A stretch of DNA of 64,000 nt from Aliidiomarina celeris (lineage in GTDB: Bacteria; Pseudomonadota; Gammaproteobacteria; Enterobacterales; Alteromonadaceae): the NCBI RefSeq assembly GCF_003316875.1, contig NZ_QMIL01000002.1:248001-312000 (forward strand). The letters are read 5' to 3'. A program made the position numbers and the translations under genes. Below the pieces are notes generated by a model. It made no database searches and was not told where the DNA came from. It was given only the letters and a program-made list of their open reading frames with translations. Within the stretch, counting starts at the first letter, position 1; the number at the start of each line of letters is the position of its first letter. Below, piece by piece: positions 18,100-27,640 of this stretch.

Positions 18100-20754
18100 A
18101 TGAGGGATAGAGAGCGAGTGAGTTCGTTTTCGCAAGTGCCGCCGAAAGGTGTACAGGTGAGTGACGCAGACAAAGTTCGACGCTTAGAAAAAGTGGTTGA
18201 GCGGCTCAAGTCACTGACTCAGAAGTATCGGCAAGCTGAAGTCATTCAGCAGGCGCTTTTCCGTATTTCTGAATTAGCCAGTTCTGCACAAAGCATGGAG
18301 CAGCTGTATGCCTCGGTGCATCGCATTATTGGCCAACTTATGGCTGCCCGAAACTTCTATATTTGCCTTTATAACGAAAACCGCACTTCCTTTAGTTTCC
18401 CTTATTTTGCCGACGAATATGACTCCGCCGATTTCATAGCTGAAGTTCCGGTAGACGCACTTATGCGTGGTATGACCGGCTATATTTTGCGCACGGCCGA
18501 GCCGCTCCTTGCAACTAAAGCACGTATTAAAGAGTTAGCCGAAAGTGGCGAAGTGCAAAGTATGGGGGCATTGCCGGTTGATTGGCTCGGGGTGCCTTTG
18601 GTGCTTGGCGACGAAGTAATTGGCGCCATGGTGGTGCAAAGCTACGCAGAGGAAGTGCGGTATCAAGAAGACGATCTAGAACTTCTGATGTTCGTTTCGC
18701 AGCACGTGGTGAATGCCTTAGAGCGTTTCCGGCAACGCGAATGGATGGAAAAGGAAATTCAGCATCAAACCGCCGAATTACGGTTTGCCAACGAAAACTT
18801 ATTAAAAGAAGTCACGGACCGGGAAAAGGCGGAACTACAAACCAGCGTGCTTTACGCCATTTCTGAGTTAACAAATACCGCCGAAGATATGCGCGCGTTT
18901 TACAGCGATTTACATCGGCAAATCGACAAATTATTAAACGCCGATAACTTTTATGTGGCACTGCTGACAGAAAATCAGCAGCAAGTATATTTCCCGTATT
19001 ATGTTGACGAAAGCGGCTTTGAGGCACGGCAACGCCGATTACAAAAAGGGTTAACTGAGTACGTACTGAGAACCGGCCGGCCGGTGTTTGTGAATGCAAG
19101 CAAACGCGACGACTTAATCCGGCGCGGCGAAGTAGTAAGTGCGGGAGACCACGGTAAATTAGCGCGCGAATGGCTAGGCTCGCCGCTGACCATGAACGGC
19201 GAAGTGTTTGGTGTGCTGGCAGTACAAACGTACAGCGACGAACAGCGCTACAGCACAGACGACCTTGAGCTCTTAAATTTCGTTTCCCAGCACGTGGCGG
19301 TGGCGATTGAGCGTCGGCGCTCGGCAGAAAAGCTCGCTCGCGCCAATGTATTTCTGGAAAAACGAATTGCTGAACGAACCGAAGAGCTCGTTGAAGAAAT
19401 TGAGCGGCGGAAGAAAATAGAAGCACGGCTCTACCACGACGCGCACCATGATACGCTTACAGGGCTACCGAACCGCGCCATGTTTACCGATCGTGTACGG
19501 CAAGCGTTAGCGGCGCAAAAGCGAAGAAATAAAGAATATTTTGCCATTTTGTTTGTTGATCTTGATCGCTTTAAAAACATTAACGACACCTTAGGGCACT
19601 CCGCCGGTGACACCTTCTTACTCGAGGTGAGTGAGCGTTTGAGTGGAACTATTCGGGAGCACGATTTACTGGCGCGGCTTGGTGGTGACGAGTTTGTGGT
19701 ATTACTCGACCGTATTGTTCACCTTGACGACGTTAAAGACGTTGCGGCTCGAATTATTGAGCTTATGCGTGCGCCCTTCGTGTTGGAAGGGCAGGAGCAT
19801 TTTAGTGGCGCCAGTATCGGTATTGCCACATGGCGTGACGAGGCAGACACGGTAGAGCGGCTTTTGCGTGACGCCGATGCCGCCATGTACGAAGCGAAGA
19901 GCATGGGCCGAGGCCGCTATGTGGTGTTCGACGAAACCATTCGCAGTGGTTTGGTGGCGGCAATTAATCAAGAAACGGCGCTGCGCCACGCGCAAGTGAA
20001 CGAAGACTTTGTGCTTTGGTACCAAGAACTCTACGACCTAGACGTAAAAACCGTTGCGGGCTATGAGCTCCTGATGCGCTGGAAGAAAGGTGACGAAATT
20101 GTTCGGCCCGCCGACTTTATGGCTCTAGCCGAGCGTTCAGGCGCTATTTTAGAACTCGACAATTGGATGCTTGCTCAAGCCTGTGAACTGCTGTGTGATC
20201 GCGACAAAGCAGGTTTAAAAACCGCACCAATACACCTTAATTTGTCGATTCAACATTTATTAAGAACACGGCATGTGCAGCGTATTATGGATACGGTTGA
20301 GCAGCTGGGCGTGAATGCGACTGCGTTAGTTTTTGAGTTTAACGAAGAAGCACTGCTGAACGAAGACCCACGCCGCTTGCTCGCAAGTTTACGCAGGCTC
20401 AAAGAGTTTGGCGTACAGTTGGCACTCGACGATTTTGGTCGTGGTTCAGGGCCGCTGCAATTTATTTATAATTTCCCATTCGACATGGTTAAGCTTGATC
20501 ATCGCTTTGTGGCCCAAGTGGCGAAGAAAGATCGGGCGCAAGCTATGGTCCGGCACGTGGTTACCCTGTGCGAAGAGCTTGGCATACGCCTCACCGCAGA
20601 AGGCATAGAGTCGGAAAGCCAACTCAAACAGCTGCATGAATTAGGCGTTCATTTTGGTCAGGGGCACTTACTCAGTAAACCTGAAGAACTAGCGTCGCCG
20701 CAATCGGCGTTAGTTGCTAGCGTGCCGAAACGACGGGTTAACGATTCAGCATAG
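18100..20754 (+). CDS. GAF-GAF-GGDEF-EAL cyclic-di-GMP signalling protein
   Basis: Soluble 884-residue protein. A short coiled coil (residues 25-55) leads into two tandem GAF sensor domains (about 55-205 and 245-405) that resemble each other (NFYICLYNE and [22 protein letters not shown] and [13 protein letters not shown]), suggesting internal duplication. A coiled coil then joins a GGDEF domain with intact LGGDEF near residue 528, preceded by REHD (RxxD inhibitory site). The EAL domain has ELL for EAL near 654 and FGRGSGPL for the usual FGTG loop, but keeps Asn in LNLS, the acidic pair in FNEEAL, DDF, Lys in VKLD and AEGIE. It may be bifunctional. The ligands of the GAF domains are unknown. 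It overlaps convergent rep by 17 bases. Confidence 0.92.
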   Translation: MRDRERVSSFSQVPPKGVQVSDADKVRRLEKVVERLKSLTQKYRQAEVIQQALFRISELASSAQSMEQLYASVHRIIGQLMAARNFYICLYNENRTSFSFPYFADEYDSADFIAEVPVDALMRGMTGYILRTAEPLLATKARIKELAESGEVQSMGALPVDWLGVPLVLGDEVIGAMVVQSYAEEVRYQEDDLELLMFVSQHVVNALERFRQREWMEKEIQHQTAELRFANENLLKEVTDREKAELQTSVLYAISELTNTAEDMRAFYSDLHRQIDKLLNADNFYVALLTENQQQVYFPYYVDESGFEARQRRLQKGLTEYVLRTGRPVFVNASKRDDLIRRGEVVSAGDHGKLAREWLGSPLTMNGEVFGVLAVQTYSDEQRYSTDDLELLNFVSQHVAVAIERRRSAEKLARANVFLEKRIAERTEELVEEIERRKKIEARLYHDAHHDTLTGLPNRAMFTDRVRQALAAQKRRNKEYFAILFVDLDRFKNINDTLGHSAGDTFLLEVSERLSGTIREHDLLARLGGDEFVVLLDRIVHLDDVKDVAARIIELMRAPFVLEGQEHFSGASIGIATWRDEADTVERLLRDADAAMYEAKSMGRGRYVVFDETIRSGLVAAINQETALRHAQVNEDFVLWYQELYDLDVKTVAGYELLMRWKKGDEIVRPADFMALAERSGAILELDNWMLAQACELLCDRDKAGLKTAPIHLNLSIQHLLRTRHVQRIMDTVEQLGVNATALVFEFNEEALLNEDPRRLLASLRRLKEFGVQLALDDFGRGSGPLQFIYNFPFDMVKLDHRFVAQVAKKDRAQAMVRHVVTLCEELGIRLTAEGIESESQLKQLHELGVHFGQGHLLSKPEELASPQSALVASVPKRRVNDSA

Positions 20755-22753
20755 CGCGAATGCGCGCAACATGGGCGGCGTTCTTTTCGAGCTGCTCTTC
20801 CTCGCTTACTTTCTTTTTTTGGTCTTCCCATGCTACGTCGTCTTGTGGCAATTCAAGCAAAAAGCGACTTGGCTCCGGCCGAATTAACTCACCAAACTGA
20901 CGGCGTTCTTTAGCCATGGTAAAGGTTAATTTTTGCTGCGCACGCGTAATCCCCACATAGGCAAGCCGGCGCTCTTCTTCTATATCGTCGTTGTCGATAC
21001 TGGTTTGGTGCGGTAACAGCCCTTCTTCCATGCCCACCATAAATACATAGGGAAACTCTAGGCCTTTTGAGGAGTGCAGGGTCATCAGCTGTACTTGATC
21101 ACTGTCGTCTTCTTCGTCTTGGCGCGACAGCATGTCGCGCAGCACCAACCGCGCAACCACTTGCTCCAAATTCATCGGGTCATGATCGGCGTCGCCTTCA
21201 ATCATGCCAACCACCCAGCGGTAAAGTTCATTAATGTTCTTTACCCGCATCTCTGCGGCTGCAGCGCTCGGGCTGGTTTCAAACAAAAAGTCTTCGTACC
21301 CGGTTTGTTGAATCAGCGTCTTTACCGCAGCGATAATATCGGTTTGATCGCCGCTCGCGTCGCGCATGGCTTGTGTAATCATGCTGCTGAACTGCTCAAC
21401 GTCTTGATAAGCGCGGGTTGCCAGAATTGTTTTGAGCCCTGGGTGTTGGCAGGCTTCGAACAAGCTTATATTTTGCTGGTGCGCGAGTTGGCCAATGCGC
21501 TCCAACGTGCTAGGGCCAATGCCACGCCGCGGTGTATTGATAATACGCAGTAAGGCGTTGTCGTCAGTAGGGTTCACCACTAAGCGTAAGTACGCCATAA
21601 TGTCTTTTACTTCGGCGCGCGCGAAAAACGACTGTCCACCAGTAATTTTGTAGGGAATACGGTTTGCCATAAGGGCTTTTTCAAAAACCCGCGACTGGTG
21701 GTTTCCGCGATACAAAATTACATATTCGCCGTAGCGTGTTTGGCTTAGGAAACGCTCGCGAACAATTTCGGCAACAACCCGCTCTGCTTCATTTTCCTCG
21801 TTGCGACCGTAGATCACCCGCAACGGCTCGCCATACTCCATTTGTGAAAACAGCTTCTTTTCGAATACGTGCGGGTTATTGGCGATGAGTATGTTGGCCG
21901 ACTTTAGCACCCGCCCCACGGAACGGTAATTTTGTTCGAGTTTGATCACTTTTAACGACGGGAAGTCACTTTGCAACAACGCAAGGTTTTCGGGCTGAGC
22001 GCCGCGCCATGAATAAATACTTTGGTCGTCGTCGCCAACTACGGTGAAGCGCGCGCGGTCACCTACCAAGAGTTTGACCAGTTGATACTGGCTGGTGTTA
22101 GTGTCTTGATACTCGTCTACCAGCAGATACTGAATGCGCTGTTGCCAGCGCGTACGTACCGATTCGTTTTGCTTCAATAACAAGGTAGGAAGCAAAATAA
22201 GGTCGTCGAAGTCGAGCGCGTTATAGGCTTTTAAATGGCGTTGGTAGTCGGTGTAAAGTTGAGCGAAAAGCTGTGCGTCGGGGTCTGACCCCAGGTGAAG
22301 TTGATCAGGAAGCAGCATGGCGTTTTTCCACTGGCCAATTTGCTGTTGTAAACGCTGGATAAGGGCTTTGTCGCCGTTCAGTGTTTGTTCACTTAAGGCG
22401 TTGAGAAGCGCGTAGGTGTCTTGGTCGTCGAATAGGGAAAAGCCCGGCTTAAAGCCCAAATGCATACTCTCTCGCCGAATGAGGTCGAGGCCTAACGTGT
22501 GAAAGGTCGACACCCGCAGGCCGCGAGTATTAGCCCGCCCTAACCGCTGACCTATACGCTCACGCATTTCTCGCGCGGCCTTGTTGGTAAAGGTAACGGC
22601 GGCAATATGGCGTGGTTGGTAGTCACATTCGGTAATTAAATGGGCAATTTTTTCGGTAATTACTCGCGTTTTGCCGCTCCCCGCACCGGCCAAAACCAGT
22701 AGCGGACCGGTTGTATGCTCTACAGCGCTTTGTTGTTGCGGATTGAGTTGCAT
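20738..22753 (-). CDS. rep: ATP-dependent DNA helicase Rep
   Basis: Superfamily 1A 3'-5' helicase, 671 residues, close to E. coli Rep in length. Walker A is [10 protein letters not shown], motif Ia [10 protein letters not shown], Walker [11 protein letters not shown], then [18 protein letters not shown] and [13 protein letters not shown]. It clears proteins ahead of replication forks and works in restart. It lies convergent with the GGDEF-EAL gene and overlaps it. Confidence 0.96.
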   Translation of the reverse strand: MQLNPQQQSAVEHTTGPLLVLAGAGSGKTRVITEKIAHLITECDYQPRHIAAVTFTNKAAREMRERIGQRLGRANTRGLRVSTFHTLGLDLIRRESMHLGFKPGFSLFDDQDTYALLNALSEQTLNGDKALIQRLQQQIGQWKNAMLLPDQLHLGSDPDAQLFAQLYTDYQRHLKAYNALDFDDLILLPTLLLKQNESVRTRWQQRIQYLLVDEYQDTNTSQYQLVKLLVGDRARFTVVGDDDQSIYSWRGAQPENLALLQSDFPSLKVIKLEQNYRSVGRVLKSANILIANNPHVFEKKLFSQMEYGEPLRVIYGRNEENEAERVVAEIVRERFLSQTRYGEYVILYRGNHQSRVFEKALMANRIPYKITGGQSFFARAEVKDIMAYLRLVVNPTDDNALLRIINTPRRGIGPSTLERIGQLAHQQNISLFEACQHPGLKTILATRAYQDVEQFSSMITQAMRDASGDQTDIIAAVKTLIQQTGYEDFLFETSPSAAAAEMRVKNINELYRWVVGMIEGDADHDPMNLEQVVARLVLRDMLSRQDEEDDSDQVQLMTLHSSKGLEFPYVFMVGMEEGLLPHQTSIDNDDIEEERRLAYVGITRAQQKLTFTMAKERRQFGELIRPEPSRFLLELPQDDVAWEDQKKKVSEEEQLEKNAAHVARIRAMLNR

Positions 22754-22914
22754 GAAGGCGAACGACCTGTATTAAATGAAGATTTAATGTGCGGTGAAGT
22801 GTACCTTAAAAGCACGCTAGGCTGAATGTGTTTTGCTTGTGTAAAATCCGGGAATACAGCAAAAGGCGTGCTATATTAACCGCATAAACCAAGCCCTAAA
22901 ACATAGGAATAATC

Positions 22915-23172
22915 ATGATCGACGGAAAAAAAATTGAGCAACTCGCCCGCCAAATCACCGAGAGTATTCCACCGGGTGTTCGGGGTGCTGCCGACAATCT
23001 TGAACAAAAAGTAAAACAAAGCCTACAGCAACAACTGGGTAAGCTCGACGTGGTAACGCGCGACGAACTAGAGGTGCAACAGAACATGGTATTGCATTTA
23101 CGCACCCGCATAGACGCATTAGAGCAGCAGGTTGAAGCCTTGCTTGCTGCTAACGAGAAAAGCGAGTCGTAA
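22915..23172 (+). CDS. ubiK: Ubiquinone biosynthesis accessory factor UbiK
   Basis: Small coiled-coil protein of the BMFP/YqiC family, 85 residues. It opens MIDGKKIEQLARQITESIPP and ends in a long heptad helix (LHLRTRIDALEQQVEALLA), the trimerising part. Known UbiK partners UbiJ to assist late hydroxylations of aerobic ubiquinone synthesis and binds lipids. Its stop TAA shares a base with the pqiA ATG (TAATG), so it is coupled to the Pqi genes here, an arrangement I do not recognise as standard. Confidence 0.88.
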   Translation: MIDGKKIEQLARQITESIPPGVRGAADNLEQKVKQSLQQQLGKLDVVTRDELEVQQNMVLHLRTRIDALEQQVEALLAANEKSES

Positions 23173-24458
23173 TGAGTAGCCGTCGCTGGCGAGCCTGCCC
23201 AGAATGTGACTGGGTGTCGGCGTTGCCAGTGCTACGAGCCAACGAAGTGGCGTGCTGCCCGCGCTGTGGCCGCGAACTTGCGCATCGCCATAGTAGTGCC
23301 GGCCAACGGGTTCTCGCTTATGGCAGTGGCGCGCTAGCCATGCTTTTGCTCACTCTTCCTTTTCCATTCCTTGCCTTTACGTTGGCTGGCAACCGGCAAG
23401 AGATTGTGCTGGCCGACGCCGCCTTGGCCATGTTCAATAACGACTGGCCGCTACTTGCTTTGCTTATTGCTTTAGCCATTATAATTTTACCCGGCATATT
23501 TCTTATTTCGGTGCTGTATTTGTATAGCAGCGTGATAGCGCAAAAGCGACTCGACAACCGTGTATTCCCTGGCGCTATGGTGTTAGCCCGAAATTTAAGC
23601 AAAATGAAACCTTGGTTGATGACCGACGTGTTTTTGGTGGGCGTATTGGTGAGCTTAGCCAAGCTTGTGGGCATGGCAGAAATTGACTATGGCTGGTCCT
23701 TTGTTGCTTTTTGCGGCTACGTTGTTTTATTGGTGAAAACCGTAAGTTTAGTAGACGCCGACTGGCTTTGGTTTGCGTTAAAAGGCGAGCCAAAACCACC
23801 GCTCGGCATTCGAACTGGCGCCACGGCGACTGAACAGCAGGCTGTGGGATGCCCATGTTGCGGCTTAATTAACCACGACACGCAGCCCACCTGTATGCGC
23901 TGTCATACCCCACTCGCGCGGCCTTCGCCACAGCGGCTACAAGCAACCTGGGCGCTGCTACTCACCGCCGTGGTGCTGTATGTACCCGCAAATTTATACC
24001 CCATGATGGAAACCGTAAGTGTGGGCGGTACCACTTATTCCACTATTTTAGGTGGGGTTCTGCAAATGATTGAAATGGAGAGTTACTTCGTTGCACTGGT
24101 AATTTTTGTGGCTAGTTTTATTGTGCCCATTGCGAAAATTTTAGTGTTAAGTTACTTGTGTTGGCTTGCCGCGCACCCACAGGCACAAGCGACACAACGG
24201 CGAATGCGTTGGTATCGTTACACCGAACTCGTGGGCCGTTGGTCGATGATAGACGTTTTTGTAGTTGCCATTATGGTGGCACTCATTCAGGCTGGCGTTA
24301 TTCTTAGTATTTATCCGGGAACAGCGGCAGCCGCCTTCGCTGCAGTGGTTATTATTACCATGATCGCAGCCATGGTGTTCGACCCTCGGCTACTGTGGCA
24401 GTCGAGTTCCGAACAACACAGTACGCTTAACATGATTGAAACTGGACAAAAACCATGA
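23172..24458 (+). CDS. pqiA: Paraquat-inducible protein A, integral membrane subunit
   Basis: Inner-membrane partner of an MCE-type intermembrane lipid transport system, 428 residues in two related halves of about four helices each. Each half opens with a cysteine pair motif: CPECD...CPRCG near the N-terminus and CPCCG...CMRCH near residue 235, which look like metal-binding rubredoxin-like knuckles. PqiA and its relative LetA (YebS) share this plan; the PqiB next door favours PqiA. It overlaps pqiB by 4 bases. Confidence 0.92.
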   Translation: MSSRRWRACPECDWVSALPVLRANEVACCPRCGRELAHRHSSAGQRVLAYGSGALAMLLLTLPFPFLAFTLAGNRQEIVLADAALAMFNNDWPLLALLIALAIIILPGIFLISVLYLYSSVIAQKRLDNRVFPGAMVLARNLSKMKPWLMTDVFLVGVLVSLAKLVGMAEIDYGWSFVAFCGYVVLLVKTVSLVDADWLWFALKGEPKPPLGIRTGATATEQQAVGCPCCGLINHDTQPTCMRCHTPLARPSPQRLQATWALLLTAVVLYVPANLYPMMETVSVGGTTYSTILGGVLQMIEMESYFVALVIFVASFIVPIAKILVLSYLCWLAAHPQAQATQRRMRWYRYTELVGRWSMIDVFVVAIMVALIQAGVILSIYPGTAAAAFAAVVIITMIAAMVFDPRLLWQSSSEQHSTLNMIETGQKP

Positions 24459-26104
24459 GCTCAGAAAAACAGCCGCTTGTGCGCGCAGAACGACAAGTAA
24501 GCCGACGCATAAGTTCCGTATGGTTGGTGCCTATTGTCGCCCTCGCTATTGGCGTGTGGATGGCCTACGACACTATTACCAGTCGCGGCCCTTTGGTAAC
24601 CATTGAGGTAGACAGTGCCGAAGGTATTGAGGCAGGGAAAACACTTGTGAAAGCGCAAGACGTTGCCGTGGGCCGTGTGGAGTCGGTGCGCTTATCGGCA
24701 CAACTCACCAGTGCAATTGTTGAGGTGCGCATGTACCAAGACACGGAACGCCTACTGAATAGCGGTACCGAGTTTTGGGTGGTAAAGCCGCGGGTAGGCC
24801 GTGAAGGTATTAGCGGTTTAACCACCTTGTTGTCGGGCGCGTTTATTCAGTTGGAACCTGGTCAAGCAGCCGACAACCAACGCCGCTTTGTGGCACTCGA
24901 CACGCCGCCGATTACACCGAGTTCCATGCAAGGCGTGCGAATAGAATTACAGTCGGCCGACGCCGGTATGCTAGGCGTGGGCGACCCGGTACTGTTTCGT
25001 GGGTATCGGGTGGGGCGGGTTGAGCGTATCGATTTTGACCCAGAAGAGCGCCATATGAATTACCAGGTTTTTGTGCAAGCGCCTTATGACCAACTGGTGA
25101 CCGAAAATGTTCGTTTTTGGATGAGTGCTGGCGCAAAAATGGATCTCGACTCGCAAGGCGTGCGGGTAGAGATAGGCTCACTTGAGTCTTTAATTGGCGG
25201 TGGCGTGAGTTTCGCCGTGTTCGACGGTTCAGATCCAGGCCCAGTGGTGGCGCAAAGTAGCGCTTTCGAACTCTATGGCAGTGAAGAAGACGCTCGGCAA
25301 GCACGCTTTACTGAGGTGGTTCGCTTTATTGTGTTGTTCGAAGACAGTGTGCGTGGGCTGAATAAAGGTTCGCCGGTTGAATATAAAGGCGTTCGCGTTG
25401 GCACTGTAGAGCAAGTGCCGTATCGGGGCGTAGTCGGCTCTTCGGCTTCGTTGCTTGAAATGAAAATACCCGTGGTTATTCGTATTGAGCCCGAGCGTTT
25501 GGGCGGGCAGGTGAATGCCGAGGCATTGAGCCGCTGGCAACAGCAGTTACCTCTTATGTTTCAGCAAGGGTTACGTGCCAGTTTACGAGCGGGTAATTTG
25601 TTAACCGGTGCATTATTCGTCGACTTGAACTTTTATCCAGACGAACCGTTGTTATTGACGCAGGTGGAATCAGAGCTTCCTTTATTTCCTTCGGTGACCA
25701 ATAGCTTTACCCAGCTGGACCAAAAATTAACGGCGCTATTGGATAGTTTAAACAACATTCGTTTAAGTGAGTTTGTAGACACCGCCACGCAAACCCTAGA
25801 AAACTCGGAGGCCACACTGGCAGCTATTGCCAACGCCAGCGAACAACTGAGTGTGCTGTTAGCCCAAGAAGATATGCTGGAATTACCCAGTGCGCTCGTT
25901 CGGGCGCTCGATGAATTAGAGCGTACCTTTGCTGGCTATTCTATAGACGCGCCTGCGTACAACGAACTGACGCGCTCCATTGAGCGACTTAACAGCATAT
26001 TACGAGACCTAGAGCCGTTTGGCGAAACGCTGCGCGACAGTCCGCGGGCACTTTTTTTTGACACCGAAATACCGGCAGATCCACCGATTAGGAGAAACCC
26101 ATGA
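24455..26104 (+). CDS. pqiB: Paraquat-inducible protein B, MCE-domain subunit
   Basis: Periplasm-spanning MCE (MlaD) protein, 549 residues, anchored by one N-terminal helix (residues 22-42, VWLVPIVALAIGVWMAYDTI). Three MCE repeats can be seen, each with the VGRV/VGTV-type turn (KAQDVAVGRVES, FRGYRVGRVER, YKGVRVGTVEQ). A C-terminal helical needle region (residues about 420-510) follows. Three MCE domains match PqiB rather than the seven of LetB. It forms a hexameric lipid conduit in E. coli. It overlaps pqiC by 4 bases. Confidence 0.93.
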   Translation: MSSEKQPLVRAERQVSRRISSVWLVPIVALAIGVWMAYDTITSRGPLVTIEVDSAEGIEAGKTLVKAQDVAVGRVESVRLSAQLTSAIVEVRMYQDTERLLNSGTEFWVVKPRVGREGISGLTTLLSGAFIQLEPGQAADNQRRFVALDTPPITPSSMQGVRIELQSADAGMLGVGDPVLFRGYRVGRVERIDFDPEERHMNYQVFVQAPYDQLVTENVRFWMSAGAKMDLDSQGVRVEIGSLESLIGGGVSFAVFDGSDPGPVVAQSSAFELYGSEEDARQARFTEVVRFIVLFEDSVRGLNKGSPVEYKGVRVGTVEQVPYRGVVGSSASLLEMKIPVVIRIEPERLGGQVNAEALSRWQQQLPLMFQQGLRASLRAGNLLTGALFVDLNFYPDEPLLLTQVESELPLFPSVTNSFTQLDQKLTALLDSLNNIRLSEFVDTATQTLENSEATLAAIANASEQLSVLLAQEDMLELPSALVRALDELERTFAGYSIDAPAYNELTRSIERLNSILRDLEPFGETLRDSPRALFFDTEIPADPPIRRNP

Positions 26105-26688
26105 GAGTATTTTTAATCTCAATGTTTGCCCTGAGCTTAGGCCTTGTGGGTTGTGCGAGTGAACCGCCGCAGATCCGCCATTTTGTACTTACAGAGCCCG
26201 CCTTTACGTTGCCAGAAAGTAACGCCAATATTCGAGTTGCCGTGGGCTCCATTCGGCTTGCAGAATTTTTGTCGGGCTCATCGTTAGTAGTGGAAGAGGC
26301 GCCAAATGAAATGCGGTTGACCCGCCAACACCGCTGGGCAGACAGGCTGGAACAGCAAATTGAGCGGCAATTTCGTCAAGGCATGTCGCAGCTGATGCCC
26401 AATAGCCAGTGGGTGCCATTATTAAGTACCGGCTACTTGCGTACTATGGATTACCGCATTGATTTTTATGTGGACGCGTTTCACTTAAATAATGAAGGCC
26501 AAGCCAGAGTGCGGGTGCAGTGGTTCTTACGCAACACCGACGAGCATTTTATTCAAAGTGGTATTGCCGACCAGCAGGTTGCTGTTGAAGGTTCCGACTA
26601 TGCAAATTTAGTGTCGGCATTGAGCTCAACGTGGCATCAGGCGCTGCGCGATATGGCGACGCAAATTGGCACGGTGCATAATGAGTGA
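26101..26688 (+). CDS. pqiC: Outer-membrane lipoprotein PqiC (DUF330/ABC auxiliary lipoprotein family)
   Basis: Lipoprotein of 195 residues with the lipobox LVGC at residue 18. The body matches the PqiC/YmbA fold (IRHFVLTEPAF, VAVGSIRLAEFLSGSSLVVE, TMDYRIDFYVDAFH). In E. coli PqiC sits at the outer membrane and docks the PqiB tube. It ends inside the start of the next gene (8-base overlap). Confidence 0.9.
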   Translation: MRVFLISMFALSLGLVGCASEPPQIRHFVLTEPAFTLPESNANIRVAVGSIRLAEFLSGSSLVVEEAPNEMRLTRQHRWADRLEQQIERQFRQGMSQLMPNSQWVPLLSTGYLRTMDYRIDFYVDAFHLNNEGQARVRVQWFLRNTDEHFIQSGIADQQVAVEGSDYANLVSALSSTWHQALRDMATQIGTVHNE

Positions 26689-27640
26689 AGCGCTACCTTT
26701 GTTTTCTGCCCGCAGGATTTGGAGCCGGGCGCCGCATAATGCCTTTACCGACTTAGCTTGGTTCCAAGGTGCTTGGTGGTGTGCGTTCCGAGAATCTGCC
26801 GGGCACATGGAGCGTGACGGCAGAATACGCGTGATTCGCTCCACCAATAAAGTAAATTGGCGCACGGTGGGCTATTTCGAAATGAGTGGCGACTTACGCG
26901 ACCCTAAGCTAGTTGTAAACCCACAAGGTGAGTTAGTTTTGCTGGTCGCCATGTGGGTACCGCGCGCAGAGCACGGCTATTCTCACCAAGTGTTTGCTTG
27001 GGTTAGCACAGGTGAAAAGCACGGCTGGAGTGCCCCAAAAACGGCTGGTGAACCCGACCAATGGTTGTGGCGCGTTGCTTTTAATACCCAGCAACAAGGC
27101 TTAGGCATTAGCTATAAAACTGGTGGCGACTCCCATTCTCGGCTTTACCGCACCACCAACGCAGTTGACTTTGAGCCTTTGGTAAAACGCATGCGTGGGC
27201 CACAGGTGCAGGAATATTCAAATGAAGCTGGTCTATGTTTTGTAGGGCAAAAAGCCTATTGCTTGCTGCGCCGCGACCCGCAAGCGGCTTTATTGGGTTG
27301 GGCAGACCCGCCTTATACTCAATGGCATTGGCTGGAGAGCTCGGAACGCATTGGTGGCCCCGTTATGCAAGTACTCGCAAATGGTAAACTGTTGGCCGTT
27401 GTGCGTTTGTACGGTTATAACAACGGTGAATTAGTGTCGGCGCGCACCAGCTTGGTATGGGTGAACGAACATACCGGTGCATTAACTGAGTGTGGGCGCT
27501 TGCCTTCCGCAGGCGACACCAGTTACGCCGGTTTAGTGATAAAAAACGACACAGCTTATGTAAGTTATTATTCCAGCCACGGCCCGCGCTCAGCGATTTA
27601 CTTTGCTGAAGTGCCCTTGCACGATCTTGCTACGCCATGA
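26681..27640 (+). CDS. Sialidase-like beta-propeller protein, function unknown
   Basis: Protein of 319 residues with the repeat pattern of a sialidase-superfamily six-blade propeller. Blade-like units recur (WWCAFRESAGHMERDGRIRV then STNKVNW, a degenerate Asp-box; SRLYRTTNAVDFEPL; GKLLAVVRLYGYNNGELVSA; DTAYVSYYSSHG). The FRESAGH segment resembles the active-site start of exo-glycosidase propellers. There is no signal peptide, so it should be cytoplasmic, odd for a glycosidase and for a Pqi neighbour. The start at 26681 is preferred to one 15 bases earlier because it gives the 8-base overlap with pqiC. It overlaps the kinase gene by ATGA. No role can be given. Confidence 0.72.
   Translation: MSEALPLFSARRIWSRAPHNAFTDLAWFQGAWWCAFRESAGHMERDGRIRVIRSTNKVNWRTVGYFEMSGDLRDPKLVVNPQGELVLLVAMWVPRAEHGYSHQVFAWVSTGEKHGWSAPKTAGEPDQWLWRVAFNTQQQGLGISYKTGGDSHSRLYRTTNAVDFEPLVKRMRGPQVQEYSNEAGLCFVGQKAYCLLRRDPQAALLGWADPPYTQWHWLESSERIGGPVMQVLANGKLLAVVRLYGYNNGELVSARTSLVWVNEHTGALTECGRLPSAGDTSYAGLVIKNDTAYVSYYSSHGPRSAIYFAEVPLHDLATP

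Noticed and set aside
18812-19426. Minus-strand frame of 204 codons inside the GAF-GGDEF gene
   Set aside because: Antisense shadow of a strongly supported gene; Arg/Ser/Cys-rich translation with no family likeness.
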